Shown: positions 27,543-37,597, numbered from the stretch's first letter. The stretch: DNA of 64,000 bases from Niameybacter massiliensis (GCF_001282685.1 NZ_LN875035.1:2856411-2920410), one strand, 5' to 3'. Made by a program: numbers and translations. Notes: generated by a model not told the origin, from the letters alone.

Positions 27543-27599
27543 AATTACAAGAGCCTTGAAAACATTGATAATTTCAACATTTTCAAGGCTCTTGTAATT
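27543..27599 (-). terminator. Strong hairpin, probable end of the glp oxidoreductase operon
   Basis: Arms 27543-27562 and 27580-27599 are perfect 20-base complements. It lies 120 bases beyond the stop codon of the DUF1667 gene, after the structured element at 27633-27705. The rest of the 27393-27719 gap is A/T rich and shows no gene. Confidence 0.75.
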
Positions 27600-27632
27600 T
27601 TCTTAAAATATTTTTAAACAGTATAAGGGAAA

Positions 27633-27705
27633 TTTGGGTGACCGGTACTTTAAATGGTTTAGTGGGGACGTCATCATCTAAAGCTAACGGGGATTGTCAC
27701 CCAAA
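27633..27705 (-). other. Structured 73-nt element in the 3' region of the glp operon
   Basis: TTTGGGTGAC (27633-27642) and GTCACCCAAA (27696-27705) are perfect 10-base complements that enclose a relatively G/C-rich interior. The interior has a second weaker TTTAG/CTAAA pairing and GGGGACGTC. It lies 14 bases beyond the DUF1667 stop codon and before the strong hairpin. The composition differs from the surrounding A/T-rich spacer, so a structured RNA or a small palindromic repeat is possible. Confidence 0.45.
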
Positions 27706-27719
27706 GGTTACGCTATCTT

Positions 27720-28067
27720 TTATTGATCTCTTGAAGCTACAAGTTCAACTCCAGTACCTAGTAAGTCAGCAACAAGTACGTCACCCATCTTAACTGGTGA
27801 TTGAACAGTTAAGCTATTAATCACTTCCATACATTCCGGTATCATTTGCTTTGGAATATCTCCATTGGTTTTAACAGGCAAAGTTGGATGAATGGAACCT
27901 TCTATTTTTACTGTTGAAGTAACAACACGTGTTGGGGCAGTAACTTCCTTTACACCATATTCAGCACCTTTTGGGCAAGTATTGCCTGTTACACTTAATG
28001 TTTCTTCACCTGATACAGTTAATCTACAACCTTTAGGACATACAATACAAATAAGTTGTCTTTCCAT
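27720..28067 (-). CDS. DUF1667 protein of the anaerobic glycerol 3-phosphate dehydrogenase system
   Basis: The ATG at 28067 (MERQLICIVCPKGCRLTV, 115 residues) is preceded by GAGGTGA and fits the family start. It has two Cys pairs, CIVCPKGC near 7-14 and a Cys in NTCPKGAEYG near 30, suggesting a small metal or iron-sulfur site. DUF1667 proteins are encoded after a GlpA-like flavoprotein and a second FAD oxidoreductase in many Firmicutes and Thermotogales. There they are thought to be the third component of the dehydrogenase, in the place of GlpC. That role is inferred from context. The gene follows the FAD oxidoreductase gene by 10 bases. Confidence 0.88.
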   Translation of the reverse strand: MERQLICIVCPKGCRLTVSGEETLSVTGNTCPKGAEYGVKEVTAPTRVVTSTVKIEGSIHPTLPVKTNGDIPKQMIPECMEVINSLTVQSPVKMGDVLVADLLGTGVELVASRDQ

Positions 28068-28077
28068 TTTCTTCACC

Positions 28078-29334
28078 TCAATTAATCTCAATTTGGATTT
28101 CATTATACTCTGATTTTAAAAGCTTCTTAGGTAATACTAAGCGTTCCATTTCCGCTGGTAACATGTGTTCACGTTTAGCTGTTGTAATCACTTCATCACC
28201 TGCCTTTACAACAATATTCACATCATGAAGTACTTGATTGACTCTAAAGAATACTTCTACAAAGTTACCTACTCTATCGTATTCTACCTTCTGTGGTACT
28301 GTATAGTTAATGCAATTACCATTTTTGAGGGTGATGACTTGATTTGAATGTGTATAGTGTGACCCAATATACTTGGCTGCGGATTCACCTGCACGCATAC
28401 TTTCTTTGGTTACAAAGTCAACAAGGTCATGTACATGGAGTGCATTTCCACAAGCAAAGATCCCTTCACATTCTGTTTGCATATCTTCATATACAACCGC
28501 ACCATTTGTACGTGGATCAATAGCAATATTTGCGGATTTAGTCACTTCGTTTTCTGGAATAAGTCCAACGGATAAAAGAAGTGTGTCACAGTCAAAAGTC
28601 ATTTCTGTACCTTTTATTGGTCTTCTATTTTCATCTACCTGACTTACAATAACTTTTTCAAGACGTGATTTACCTTCTACACCTGTTACAGTGTGAGAAA
28701 GGTATAATGGAATATCAAAGTCTTCTAAGCATTGTACAATATTACGGCTTAATCCATTTGAATATGGCATAAGCTCAACAACAGCTAATACTTTAGCACC
28801 TTCTAATGTCATACGTCTTGCCATGATTAGTCCAATGTCTCCTGATCCAAGGATAACAACACGTTTACCTACCATTTGGCCTTCCATATTCACATAACGT
28901 TGTGCTGTACCTGCTGTAAATATTCCTGCTGGTCTATCACCAGGAATAGCAATGGCACCTCTTGTTCTCTCTCTACATCCCATTGCTAAAACAACTGCTT
29001 TTGCCTGAATTTCCATATAACCTTCTGTACTATTCATTGCATAAATATGTTTATCTTCAGTAAGTTCAAGTACCATTGTATCTGTCATGACTTCTACAGT
29101 TGTATCTGCTAACATATGGATAAATTTTTGTGCATACTCTGGACCTGTTAACTGCTCTTTGAAGTAGTGTAAACCAAATCCATTATGTATACATTGATTT
29201 AAAATCCCGCCAAGTTCTTTATCTCTCTCAATGATTAAAATACTTTTTACACCTGTTTCATAAGCTTTATAAGCTGCTGCAAGACCTGCTGGTCCACCAC
29301 CAATAACAACTAGTTCATAATTTCTATTATTCAT
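28078..29334 (-). CDS. FAD-dependent NAD(P)-type oxidoreductase of the glp operon
   Basis: The start at 29334 (MNNRNYELVVIGGGPAGLAAAY, 418 residues) has an AAGGGGG site and overlaps the end of the GlpA-like gene by 8 bases. Two dinucleotide-binding motifs are visible: GGGPAGLAAA near 10-19 for FAD, and VVILGSGDIGLIMARR near 159-174 for NAD(P). The order GlpA-like, this protein, DUF1667 is a conserved three-gene unit. The protein probably passes electrons between the GlpA flavin or its 2Fe-2S centre and NAD(P) or a quinone-independent acceptor. The acceptor cannot be read from the sequence. It is commonly annotated as GlpB-like, but the dinucleotide fold is that of the pyridine nucleotide-disulfide reductase group. 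Confidence 0.88.
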   Translation of the reverse strand: MNNRNYELVVIGGGPAGLAAAYKAYETGVKSILIIERDKELGGILNQCIHNGFGLHYFKEQLTGPEYAQKFIHMLADTTVEVMTDTMVLELTEDKHIYAMNSTEGYMEIQAKAVVLAMGCRERTRGAIAIPGDRPAGIFTAGTAQRYVNMEGQMVGKRVVILGSGDIGLIMARRMTLEGAKVLAVVELMPYSNGLSRNIVQCLEDFDIPLYLSHTVTGVEGKSRLEKVIVSQVDENRRPIKGTEMTFDCDTLLLSVGLIPENEVTKSANIAIDPRTNGAVVYEDMQTECEGIFACGNALHVHDLVDFVTKESMRAGESAAKYIGSHYTHSNQVITLKNGNCINYTVPQKVEYDRVGNFVEVFFRVNQVLHDVNIVVKAGDEVITTAKREHMLPAEMERLVLPKKLLKSEYNEIQIEIN

Positions 29335-30787
29335 GGTCAACGCCCCCTTTATTAGTTTTACCAATTAAGATATAAGAATCTAAGTCTTCTTGTCTTACTG
29401 CTTCTAATGGCATATTAAGTTCCCTTGCAATAATCTCAACAACCTTAGGGGAACAGAAACCACCTTGGCATCTTCCTGCCCCTGCACGTACACGTCTTTT
29501 AACGGCTTCTACTGTAGTTGCTGGTACTGGTGAATGAATGGCTTCAACAATTTCACCTTCTGTAATCTTTTCACAACGACAAACAATACGTCCATAAGCT
29601 GGATTTTCTTTGATTAATGCTTGTAACTCCTCTTTTGTAAGTTTCTCTAAAGACTTCACCTTTCTTATACCTTTAAATTCTGCTTTTGTTGCTAAGCTAA
29701 GGCCACTTTCTTCAAGCATTTTTACAATATCTATTGCAATGGCTGGTGCTGAGGTTAAACCTGGTGATTTAATGCCTGCAACGTTGATGAAATGTGCATT
29801 GGTTTTTGCTGGTCCTATAATAAATTCATCACGATTAGTTAATGCACGATTGCCTGAGAAGTTACGAATATTATCTCTATATACGATGTTACTGCATGTA
29901 AGTGCAGCCATTTGTCTTACATAGTCTAATCCACCTTGTGAGGTTGCTACATCATGTTTAGCACTTGCATCTGCGGCATCTGGTCCTACAATAAGATTGC
30001 CATGAGCTGTTGGAGAAACCAATACCCCTTTCCCCTTTGCTGTTGGACATTGGAAGATAACATGATTTACAAGTCCACCTTGTGCTTGATCTAAAAGGTA
30101 ATACTGTCCTTTATTAGGTATAATATGAAAATCAGTAGGTTCAATCATATTGTAAACATCATCTGCATGAAGTCCTGCTGCATTAATGACATAGCGTGCT
30201 TCCATTATCTTAATTTCTTTTGCAGTCTTTACTTCTACTTTGAATAAACCATCTTCTTGATGAATATCTACCACTTCATGGTTAAGGAATACTTTGGTAC
30301 CATTTTCTACTGCATTATCCATAAGTGCAATAGCAAGTTCATAAGGTCCTACTACCCCAGCAGATGGTGCATAAAGGGCACCGTGTATCTCTTTATTAAT
30401 AGATGGCTCTTTTTCTAATACTTCTTCTTTAGTTAGAAGCTTTAAGCCTGGAACTCCATTTTCCACGCCTCTTTCATAAAGCTTTTGTAGATGTAATAAA
30501 TCTTTTTCGTCAAAAGCTAGTACTAAAGAACCCACTTTTTTATATGGAACATCCAGGTCTTTGCATAACACTTCAATCAACTTGTTGCCTTCTACATTGT
30601 ATTTTGCCATAAGTGTACCTGGTTCTGGATCATAGCCCGCATGTACAATTCCACTATTAGCTTTTGTTGTGCCTGATGCAAGATCATTATTTTTTTCTAC
30701 AACTGCTACATTTACCTCATATTTTGAAAGTTCTCTTGCAATACTTGCCCCACATACGCCCGCTCCAATTATTATTACATCATACAT
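29327..30787 (-). CDS. glpA: GlpA-like FAD-dependent glycerol 3-phosphate dehydrogenase
   Basis: I chose the ATG at 30787 (MYDVIIIGAGVCGASIARELS, 486 residues), preceded by GAGGAGG; a longer in-frame start would run into the leader terminator. The N-terminal FAD domain has GAGVCGASIA near 8-17, and the DAO-type barrel follows. The C-terminal BFD-like 2Fe-2S domain has CRC and GRCQGGFC, four Cys in the expected spacing, near 405-450. Family members oxidise glycerol 3-phosphate to dihydroxyacetone phosphate anaerobically. It is the first gene of an operon with a leader terminator and lies beside glpP, glpK and glpF, which supports that substrate. Confidence 0.9.
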   Translation of the reverse strand: MYDVIIIGAGVCGASIARELSKYEVNVAVVEKNNDLASGTTKANSGIVHAGYDPEPGTLMAKYNVEGNKLIEVLCKDLDVPYKKVGSLVLAFDEKDLLHLQKLYERGVENGVPGLKLLTKEEVLEKEPSINKEIHGALYAPSAGVVGPYELAIALMDNAVENGTKVFLNHEVVDIHQEDGLFKVEVKTAKEIKIMEARYVINAAGLHADDVYNMIEPTDFHIIPNKGQYYLLDQAQGGLVNHVIFQCPTAKGKGVLVSPTAHGNLIVGPDAADASAKHDVATSQGGLDYVRQMAALTCSNIVYRDNIRNFSGNRALTNRDEFIIGPAKTNAHFINVAGIKSPGLTSAPAIAIDIVKMLEESGLSLATKAEFKGIRKVKSLEKLTKEELQALIKENPAYGRIVCRCEKITEGEIVEAIHSPVPATTVEAVKRRVRAGAGRCQGGFCSPKVVEIIARELNMPLEAVRQEDLDSYILIGKTNKGGVDHE

Positions 30788-30825
30788 CGTTAATGCCTCC
30801 TCTATAAAACTTGTTTTTGAAAAGC

Positions 30826-30881
30826 AAAAAAAGAGCAACGCAAACAAAGGTATTATATCCCTGTTTAGCATTACTCTTTTT
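30826..30881 (-). terminator. Leader terminator upstream of the glpA operon
   Basis: On the minus strand, the arm 30881-30859 pairs with 30850-30826 over more than 20 positions including G-U pairs, and ends in T7. It lies between the promoter at 30910-30938 and the first gene, so transcription must read through it. It is the expected target of the GlpP antiterminator encoded just upstream. Confidence 0.88.
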
Positions 30882-30885
30882 CTCT
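30868..30885 (-). promoter_or_regulatory. Shared glp leader motif, probable GlpP RNA target (copy 1)
   Basis: AGAGAAAAAGAGTAATGC on the minus strand matches the motif in the glpK leader at 15 of 18 positions. It overlaps the 5' arm of the leader terminator, so protein binding here would block terminator folding. Confidence 0.65.
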
Positions 30886-30909
30886 GCTATCATGTATTGA
30901 ATTATCTTT

Positions 30910-30938
30910 ATCATATCTAATTTAGTTATATTTGTCAA
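30910..30938 (-). promoter_or_regulatory. Promoter of the glpA operon
   Basis: On the minus strand TTGACA (30933-30938) and TATGAT (30910-30915) are separated by exactly 17 bases. It lies between the glpP stop codon and the leader terminator, so the operon can be transcribed separately from glpP. Confidence 0.85.
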
Positions 30939-30982
30939 TTTTATTTAAAATTTAACAAACATTATATGTATATCGTCCAACT

Positions 30983-31549
30983 TTACATTTCCCAAACTTT
31001 TTGATTAGTTGTAGAAATAGCTATTGCACCACTTTGCAATACTCCTATAACGTCTTCTTTGTCTGCAATTAATCCACCTGCAATAAGAGGAATATCTATC
31101 TCTGCTACTAGCTTACCAATAATCTTTGGCGCTACCCCTGGTAAAATCTCAATAAAATCAATAAGATCTGGCTCTACAAGTTTCTTTATCCCCTCTAAAG
31201 ACATAGAATCTAAAGCAAAGAATCGCATTACTGTTGCTAAGCCTTGTTTCTTAGCCGCTTTAATTACAGCAATCTTCGTAGAGATAATCCCATCTAATAA
31301 AGTATTTTCTTTTAAAAACTTTACACTAACACTCTTTGCTTCTAATCCTTCTACTAAGTCTAAATGAACCATTACAGTTTTCCCATGATCTTTTAGACGT
31401 TTAACGATTCCCCCTATATTGCAAATATCTCCATATAAAACAAAAACTACTTGGCTTGAAGAAGTTAAGCATTTTTCAAGTCCATTGTCATCCTTTATAG
31501 CTGCTACAATAGGTGTATCCTCTAATTGGTCAATAATTGTTCTATTCAT
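30983..31549 (-). CDS. glpP: Glycerol 3-phosphate responsive antiterminator GlpP
   Basis: The 188-residue protein matches GlpP along its length: IIDQLEDTPIVAAIKDDNGL at the N-terminus, VVFVLYGDICNIGGIVKRLK, VMVHLDLVEGL, and a C-terminal IDIPLIAGGLIADKEDVIGVLQSGAIAISTT, a barrel-like fold. In Bacillus subtilis GlpP binds glp leader mRNA in the presence of glycerol 3-phosphate and prevents termination. Here the gene lies between the two glp operons, each of which has a leader terminator and a shared motif. A weak promoter-like TTGAAA/TAAAGT pair precedes it in the glpK divergent region. This is a strong context for a dedicated regulator of glycerol uptake and oxidation. Confidence 0.95.
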   Translation of the reverse strand: MNRTIIDQLEDTPIVAAIKDDNGLEKCLTSSSQVVFVLYGDICNIGGIVKRLKDHGKTVMVHLDLVEGLEAKSVSVKFLKENTLLDGIISTKIAVIKAAKKQGLATVMRFFALDSMSLEGIKKLVEPDLIDFIEILPGVAPKIIGKLVAEIDIPLIAGGLIADKEDVIGVLQSGAIAISTTNQKVWEM

Positions 31550-31655
31550 CGCATAACATCCCTTCTATATACTCTCATTTCCTCCATATCACTTTACCAT
31601 AATTTATACACTTTTCAAATTTCACTTGACAAATAATTAACTTTTGCAATCAATA

Positions 31656-31684
31656 TTGACTTATAAAATTTATTTAATTATAAT
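31656..31684 (+). promoter_or_regulatory. Promoter of glpK-glpF
   Basis: TTGACT (31656-31661) and TATAAT (31679-31684) are separated by 17 bases, giving a near-consensus promoter. The predicted transcript starts near 31691 and begins with the leader motif and terminator. Confidence 0.85.
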
Positions 31685-31704
31685 TCATTTATAACTTTTG
31701 CACA

Positions 31705-31722
31705 AGAGACCAAGAGTAGTGC
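31705..31722 (+). promoter_or_regulatory. Shared glp leader motif, probable GlpP RNA target (copy 2)
   Basis: AGAGACCAAGAGTAGTGC lies at about +15 of the predicted glpK transcript and matches the glpA leader motif at 15 of 18 positions. Its last four bases begin the 5' arm of the leader terminator. Confidence 0.65.
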
Positions 31723-31752
31723 ACAAAAAACTTCAACAGTTTTTTTGTGCAC
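31719..31752 (+). terminator. Leader terminator upstream of glpK
   Basis: GTGCACAAAAAAC (31719-31731) pairs with 31739-31752 across a 7-base loop, with a one-base bulge, and is followed by TTTTTTATTTT. It lies between the promoter and glpK, 44 bases before the start codon. Confidence 0.9.
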
Positions 31753-31769
31753 TTTTTTATTTTGTGTAG

Positions 31770-33287
<1,518 letters not shown>

Positions 33288-33334
33288 TAAGCAAATTAAT
33301 CAAATAAATAATTTAATAAACTGGGGGAATTAAT

Positions 33335-34039
33335 ATGTCAACATTTCTTGCGGAATTTTTAGGAACGGCTCTTCTTATCCTTTTAGGGAATGGTGTTGTA
33401 GCAAACGTATCTCTTAACAAATCAAAAGGTAAAGATGGTGGGTGGATTGTTATTGCTACTGGTTGGGCATTAGCCGTAGCAATTCCTGTATATATCTTTG
33501 GACCTATTAGTGGGGCTCACTTCAATCCTGCTGTTACACTTGCAAATGCATCAATCGGTAACTTTGCTTGGGCAGATGTACCAATGTATATCATTGCCCA
33601 AATGCTCGGTGCCATCTTAGGTGCTTGTCTTGTATACCTTCACTATCTTCCACACTGGAAAGAAACTGATGACAAAGGCGCTAAACTTGGTTGCTTTGCA
33701 ACAGGTCCTGCTATCGAAAGTACAACTAGTAACTTTATCTCTGAATTTCTTGGAACTTTCGTTCTAGTATTTGCCTTACTTGGTATTGGTAATACAGTTA
33801 TGGTAGATGGTCTTTCACCTATCGTTGTAGGTCTTGTTATTTGGGTAATCGGTCTTACACTTGGTGGACCTACAGGCTATGCAATCAACCCTGCTCGTGA
33901 CTTAGGACCAAGAATTGCTCATGCATTTCTCCCTATTCCAAACAAAGGGGATTCTAACTGGAAATATGCTTGGATCCCAGTTGTAGCACCAATTTGTGGT
34001 GGTATTGTAGCTGCTTTATTATTCAATGTAATCTTCTAA
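33335..34039 (+). CDS. glpF: Glycerol uptake facilitator (aquaglyceroporin)
   Basis: The 234-residue protein has six membrane helices and the two NPA half-helix motifs of the MIP family: GAHFNPAVTL at about 61-70 and GYAINPARDLGPR near 182-194. The Asp after the second NPA-Arg is typical of glycerol-conducting members rather than water-specific aquaporins. It gives passive entry of glycerol, which glpK then traps by phosphorylation. It starts 47 bases after glpK with a GGGGGAA site, in the same operon, followed by a strong terminator. Confidence 0.96.
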   Translation: MSTFLAEFLGTALLILLGNGVVANVSLNKSKGKDGGWIVIATGWALAVAIPVYIFGPISGAHFNPAVTLANASIGNFAWADVPMYIIAQMLGAILGACLVYLHYLPHWKETDDKGAKLGCFATGPAIESTTSNFISEFLGTFVLVFALLGIGNTVMVDGLSPIVVGLVIWVIGLTLGGPTGYAINPARDLGPRIAHAFLPIPNKGDSNWKYAWIPVVAPICGGIVAALLFNVIF

Positions 34040-34069
34040 TCATACAAAGATATCATTTCTATAATAACT

Positions 34070-34112
34070 AAAAATAGGGATCACTTCATTTAATGAAGTG
34101 ATCCCTATTTTT
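34070..34112. terminator. Bidirectional terminator after glpF
   Basis: A perfect stem of about 20 bp (34070-34089 with 34093-34112) with A5 at the left and T6 at the right serves the glpK-glpF operon and the convergent RluA-family gene. It ends exactly at that gene's stop codon. Confidence 0.92.
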
Positions 34113-35071
34113 TACCATTTTAAAGCCAGTAACTTATTTTCTAAGTCATACCCTTCGTGACTTCTATTAAGCCCTTGTTGTATTAGTCTTTCCATATCTT
34201 GAGATAGCGGTGCCGCTATTTTCATATATTCTCCTGTGATAGGATGATAAAAGGCACAATAAGCAGCATGTAGCCCTTGTCTTGTAAGCATGTAATTATT
34301 CTCATTGTATAAAAAATCTCCAAGAAGAGGATGGCCTATAGCAGACATATGCACCCGTATTTGATGGGTACGTCCTGTCTCTAGTTGTAATGCAACAACT
34401 GACACTGCTTGCCCCTCTATTTGAAATACTTCGAGTCTACGATAATGAGTTACTGCACTTTTACCCTCTTTTTTATCTATTTTTCTTTTAATGATACTAT
34501 CTTCCATTCTTCCAATAGGTAGATCAATGGTACCTTCTTCTTCTGTAATACCTTCTACAAATGCTACATAGATTCTACTTAAATGGTGTTCTTTCATTCG
34601 CCTTGATAGAATACTTCCACTAAGTAAGTTCTTTGCAATAATGGTTACGCCTGTAGTATCACGATCTAATCGGTTAATACAGCGAAATATATAAGGTCTA
34701 TTCTGCTGATGGTAGTAATAGCTGATGGCATTTGCCAAAGTATTATCATAATTATTAACTGATGGGTGGATAGGTGTATCATAAGGTTTATTAACTACAA
34801 GAATATCTTCATCCTCATACAAAATATTTAATCTACCTTTCTTAGGAACAATATTTTCAGAATATGCCTGTTCTGCTAAACAAATCTCTAGAATATCCCC
34901 TGTTTTTATAATTTCATTTACACCTGCCCAAGTACCATTTCTTTTGATGCCTGCTTGTGTTTTCTTAAGTTCTATAACAACTGCTCTTGAGTACTCCTTT
35001 TCCTTTAGAAACATCCCAATACTCTTGCCATTATGTTGTTTTTGTATCTTATATTGTAACCTTCGTGTCAT
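34112..35071 (-). CDS. RluA-family pseudouridine synthase
   Basis: The 319-residue protein has an N-terminal S4-like segment, in which GDILEIC is recognisable near 70. A RluA/RluC/RluD catalytic domain follows, with CINRLDRDTTGVTI near 132-145 carrying the catalytic Asp of the RLD motif. The segment LETGRTHQIRVHMSAIGHPLLGD near 225-247 is the other family block. It modifies a uridine in 23S rRNA or tRNA, but which position cannot be told from sequence. The gene has an AGGAGAA site, lies alone, and its stop codon overlaps the shared terminator. Confidence 0.93.
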   Translation of the reverse strand: MTRRLQYKIQKQHNGKSIGMFLKEKEYSRAVVIELKKTQAGIKRNGTWAGVNEIIKTGDILEICLAEQAYSENIVPKKGRLNILYEDEDILVVNKPYDTPIHPSVNNYDNTLANAISYYYHQQNRPYIFRCINRLDRDTTGVTIIAKNLLSGSILSRRMKEHHLSRIYVAFVEGITEEEGTIDLPIGRMEDSIIKRKIDKKEGKSAVTHYRRLEVFQIEGQAVSVVALQLETGRTHQIRVHMSAIGHPLLGDFLYNENNYMLTRQGLHAAYCAFYHPITGEYMKIAAPLSQDMERLIQQGLNRSHEGYDLENKLLALKW

Positions 35072-35156
35072 TTCTTCTCCTACTCTTTTGTTCTAATCAA
35101 AGTATAGTCATTTAATAATTAAATTATATCATAGTTTCAAAAGGTTACTGTAAAAG

Positions 35157-37478
35157 TTATATCTTATAAATATCCGAAAACTCTATATGGCATTTTTCAA
35201 TTCTTCTTTGACTCATTTGACAATCATCTATATTTTCTATTAATAATTCTTCTTCAGCTTTTTGTATACGAGGTAATCTTATTTCAAATCTTGTTCCCTC
35301 TCCTAGACTACTTTCTACATCTATTGTTCCTTCATGAAGTTCTACTAGAGACTTCACAAGTGATAACCCTATACCACTTCCTTCACAATGTCTCGTTAAA
35401 ACATCATTTACTTGCATAAAACGTTCAAAAATATAAGGAACCTTTTCAGATGGAATACCTATTCCATTATCTTGTACTATAATAAGTACCTCTTTTCCCT
35501 CTACTTCCATACTTACTTGAATCTTCCCTTCTTCTAAAGTGTACTTAAGTGCATTAGAAAGTAAATTAAGTATGATTCGTTCTATCTTCTCAGGGTCACA
35601 AGCAATGACTTCTTCTTCTACTTCTGTATCAAATATAATTTCTATCTCTTGATTTTTTGCATACTCTGCCACCGACATGACAATTTCTTCTACTACATTA
35701 ATAATATTATAATTATGCATTGTTACTTCATAGTATCCTGCATCAATTTTAGTAACATCAATAAGGTTATTGACTAACCTTAGTAACCGATAACTATTTT
35801 GTCTCATAATACCTACATATTTAGTTGTTAATGATTGATTTTCTAATGAATCATTCATAAAACCTTCTAACATTTGCAAAGCAGACATAATAAGAGTAAG
35901 AGGTGTCTTAAATTCATGAGATAGATTAGCAAAGAATTCATTTCGCACTTTTTCTATTTGAAGTACCTCTTTTGCTAACTTTTCCTTCATCTCTAACTCT
36001 ATCTCATAAGTAATATCCTTAGCCGCCGCAATAAACATGCCATTTGTTTTTTTATAATAGCCATCCCATCTAAGCCATTTATAAGTTCCATCGCTACATC
36101 GATATCTATTGATACAAGGTTCTTGTCTACCATATTGAATCCATTTTTTTTGTTTGATTTTTGCATTTTCATAATCATCTGGATGAATAATATCTTGCCA
36201 TTTCATATTTAAAAATTCTTCTTCACTCCATCCTAATATTTGCATGCACCCTTCATTTCCCCATGTAAAGTAGCCTTGTGTATCTACTACTATAATAAGA
36301 TCCGTAACAATACTTACAATCTTCCTAAGATCATCTTCAACATTAATTCTTTGCTCACATTCTTTTTGTAATTGATTACTTAAATATTGTGTAGCCAAGA
36401 TAATGGCTATATGCTGACAGATACTGTTCATATAATAATTTTTCACAACAAACTGTTTAGGTTCTTTATCTAATATAATATTTAATAACCCTAATAATTT
36501 ATTTTCATATACAATAGGATAATATAACGTATAAAAAATAGGTTTTGTTTGATCTAGCCTAATATTGTTTCGTCTAAATGGAAACGTATTGCTCCTAACA
36601 ACAACCTCACCTCCATTTTTGATCCTTTCTGCTTGATGCTTTAATAATGGTAAATCTATACGTCCCCCAAATGCTTTCTGAATCCTTTCTATATTAAAGC
36701 AAGGTGTTATACACTCCTTTTCTTGGTTATAAAGCCATATATTTACTTGATTCGTCTTAAAATATTCTTTTAAACTTTTAACCGTGTGGTGTAACTTTGA
36801 TAACTTATTATTTTCAGATTGATCTCTAACCAATTGACTATATAATATTTTTTGAAGTGTTATATCTTTAATTAAAACACCTATGTAAGTATCCTCATGT
36901 ACAATAGGAAATTTCGTTGTTTCAAAATATTTTTCTTCTTCAACTACTTTTTCTTCAATAACGCATTCCATATTTGTTTCTAAAGTATAATCATCACTCT
37001 CTTTAAAAAATGTACTGTATTGTTCGCCCCAATAATTCTCATCTCTTTTGCCCATTATTTCATCTTCTGTAGCATTGATCCTCTCACGATAATGCCTATT
37101 TGCATAGATATAATTACCTAGCTTATCTTTAATGCAAACACTTTGGTTAAGATTCTCTAAGAACGCTTCTAACAACTGAGCTTTTTTCTTTTTATCTAGT
37201 ATATCACTCCATTGAATTTTACCTAAGAAACATTGCTCCTCTTCAATAGTGATTTCATATGTCTGTAATCTTCCTGACTTCCACTTACCTTCACTATTCT
37301 TTATATATAAATGTATTTGTTCTTTATCAAACACAATTTTGTACTCTAATATCTGCATATCTATTAACTTATTTACATAACCTATACTTTCTTGGGAGGC
37401 CTTATTTAAGTACATAAGCTTTTTATTAATATCTAATATGCACATACTGTCTTCTAGTGTATTTAAAAACTGTTTCAT
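35157..37478 (-). CDS. Soluble multi-PAS sensor histidine kinase, orphan
   Basis: The 773-residue protein has no convincing membrane helix, so it should sense a cytoplasmic signal. In order I see an N-terminal PAS-like segment (SMCILDINKKLMYLNKASQE), a second PAS near 95-205 (QSVCIKDKLGNYIYANRHY), a GAF-like region near 230-370, and a clear third PAS near 383-490 with WGNEGCMQILGWSEEEFL. The HisKA domain has FFANLSHEFKTPLTLI with His near 519, and the HATPase domain has DNGIGIPSEKVPYIFERF and GSGIGLSLVKSL. No response regulator gene is adjacent, so its partner is unknown. The ligand or cofactor of the PAS domains cannot be predicted. Confidence 0.88.
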   Translation of the reverse strand: MKQFLNTLEDSMCILDINKKLMYLNKASQESIGYVNKLIDMQILEYKIVFDKEQIHLYIKNSEGKWKSGRLQTYEITIEEEQCFLGKIQWSDILDKKKKAQLLEAFLENLNQSVCIKDKLGNYIYANRHYRERINATEDEIMGKRDENYWGEQYSTFFKESDDYTLETNMECVIEEKVVEEEKYFETTKFPIVHEDTYIGVLIKDITLQKILYSQLVRDQSENNKLSKLHHTVKSLKEYFKTNQVNIWLYNQEKECITPCFNIERIQKAFGGRIDLPLLKHQAERIKNGGEVVVRSNTFPFRRNNIRLDQTKPIFYTLYYPIVYENKLLGLLNIILDKEPKQFVVKNYYMNSICQHIAIILATQYLSNQLQKECEQRINVEDDLRKIVSIVTDLIIVVDTQGYFTWGNEGCMQILGWSEEEFLNMKWQDIIHPDDYENAKIKQKKWIQYGRQEPCINRYRCSDGTYKWLRWDGYYKKTNGMFIAAAKDITYEIELEMKEKLAKEVLQIEKVRNEFFANLSHEFKTPLTLIMSALQMLEGFMNDSLENQSLTTKYVGIMRQNSYRLLRLVNNLIDVTKIDAGYYEVTMHNYNIINVVEEIVMSVAEYAKNQEIEIIFDTEVEEEVIACDPEKIERIILNLLSNALKYTLEEGKIQVSMEVEGKEVLIIVQDNGIGIPSEKVPYIFERFMQVNDVLTRHCEGSGIGLSLVKSLVELHEGTIDVESSLGEGTRFEIRLPRIQKAEEELLIENIDDCQMSQRRIEKCHIEFSDIYKI

Positions 37479-37597
37479 ACTGTCTCCTTAATGTGGATTA
37501 TAATGCACTATCTACATTATAATATTCTAACTCATTTTTTTAGTATTTTGCATCTATTCTTTATTTAATATCTTTATATTTATCCATAAAATAAAGA

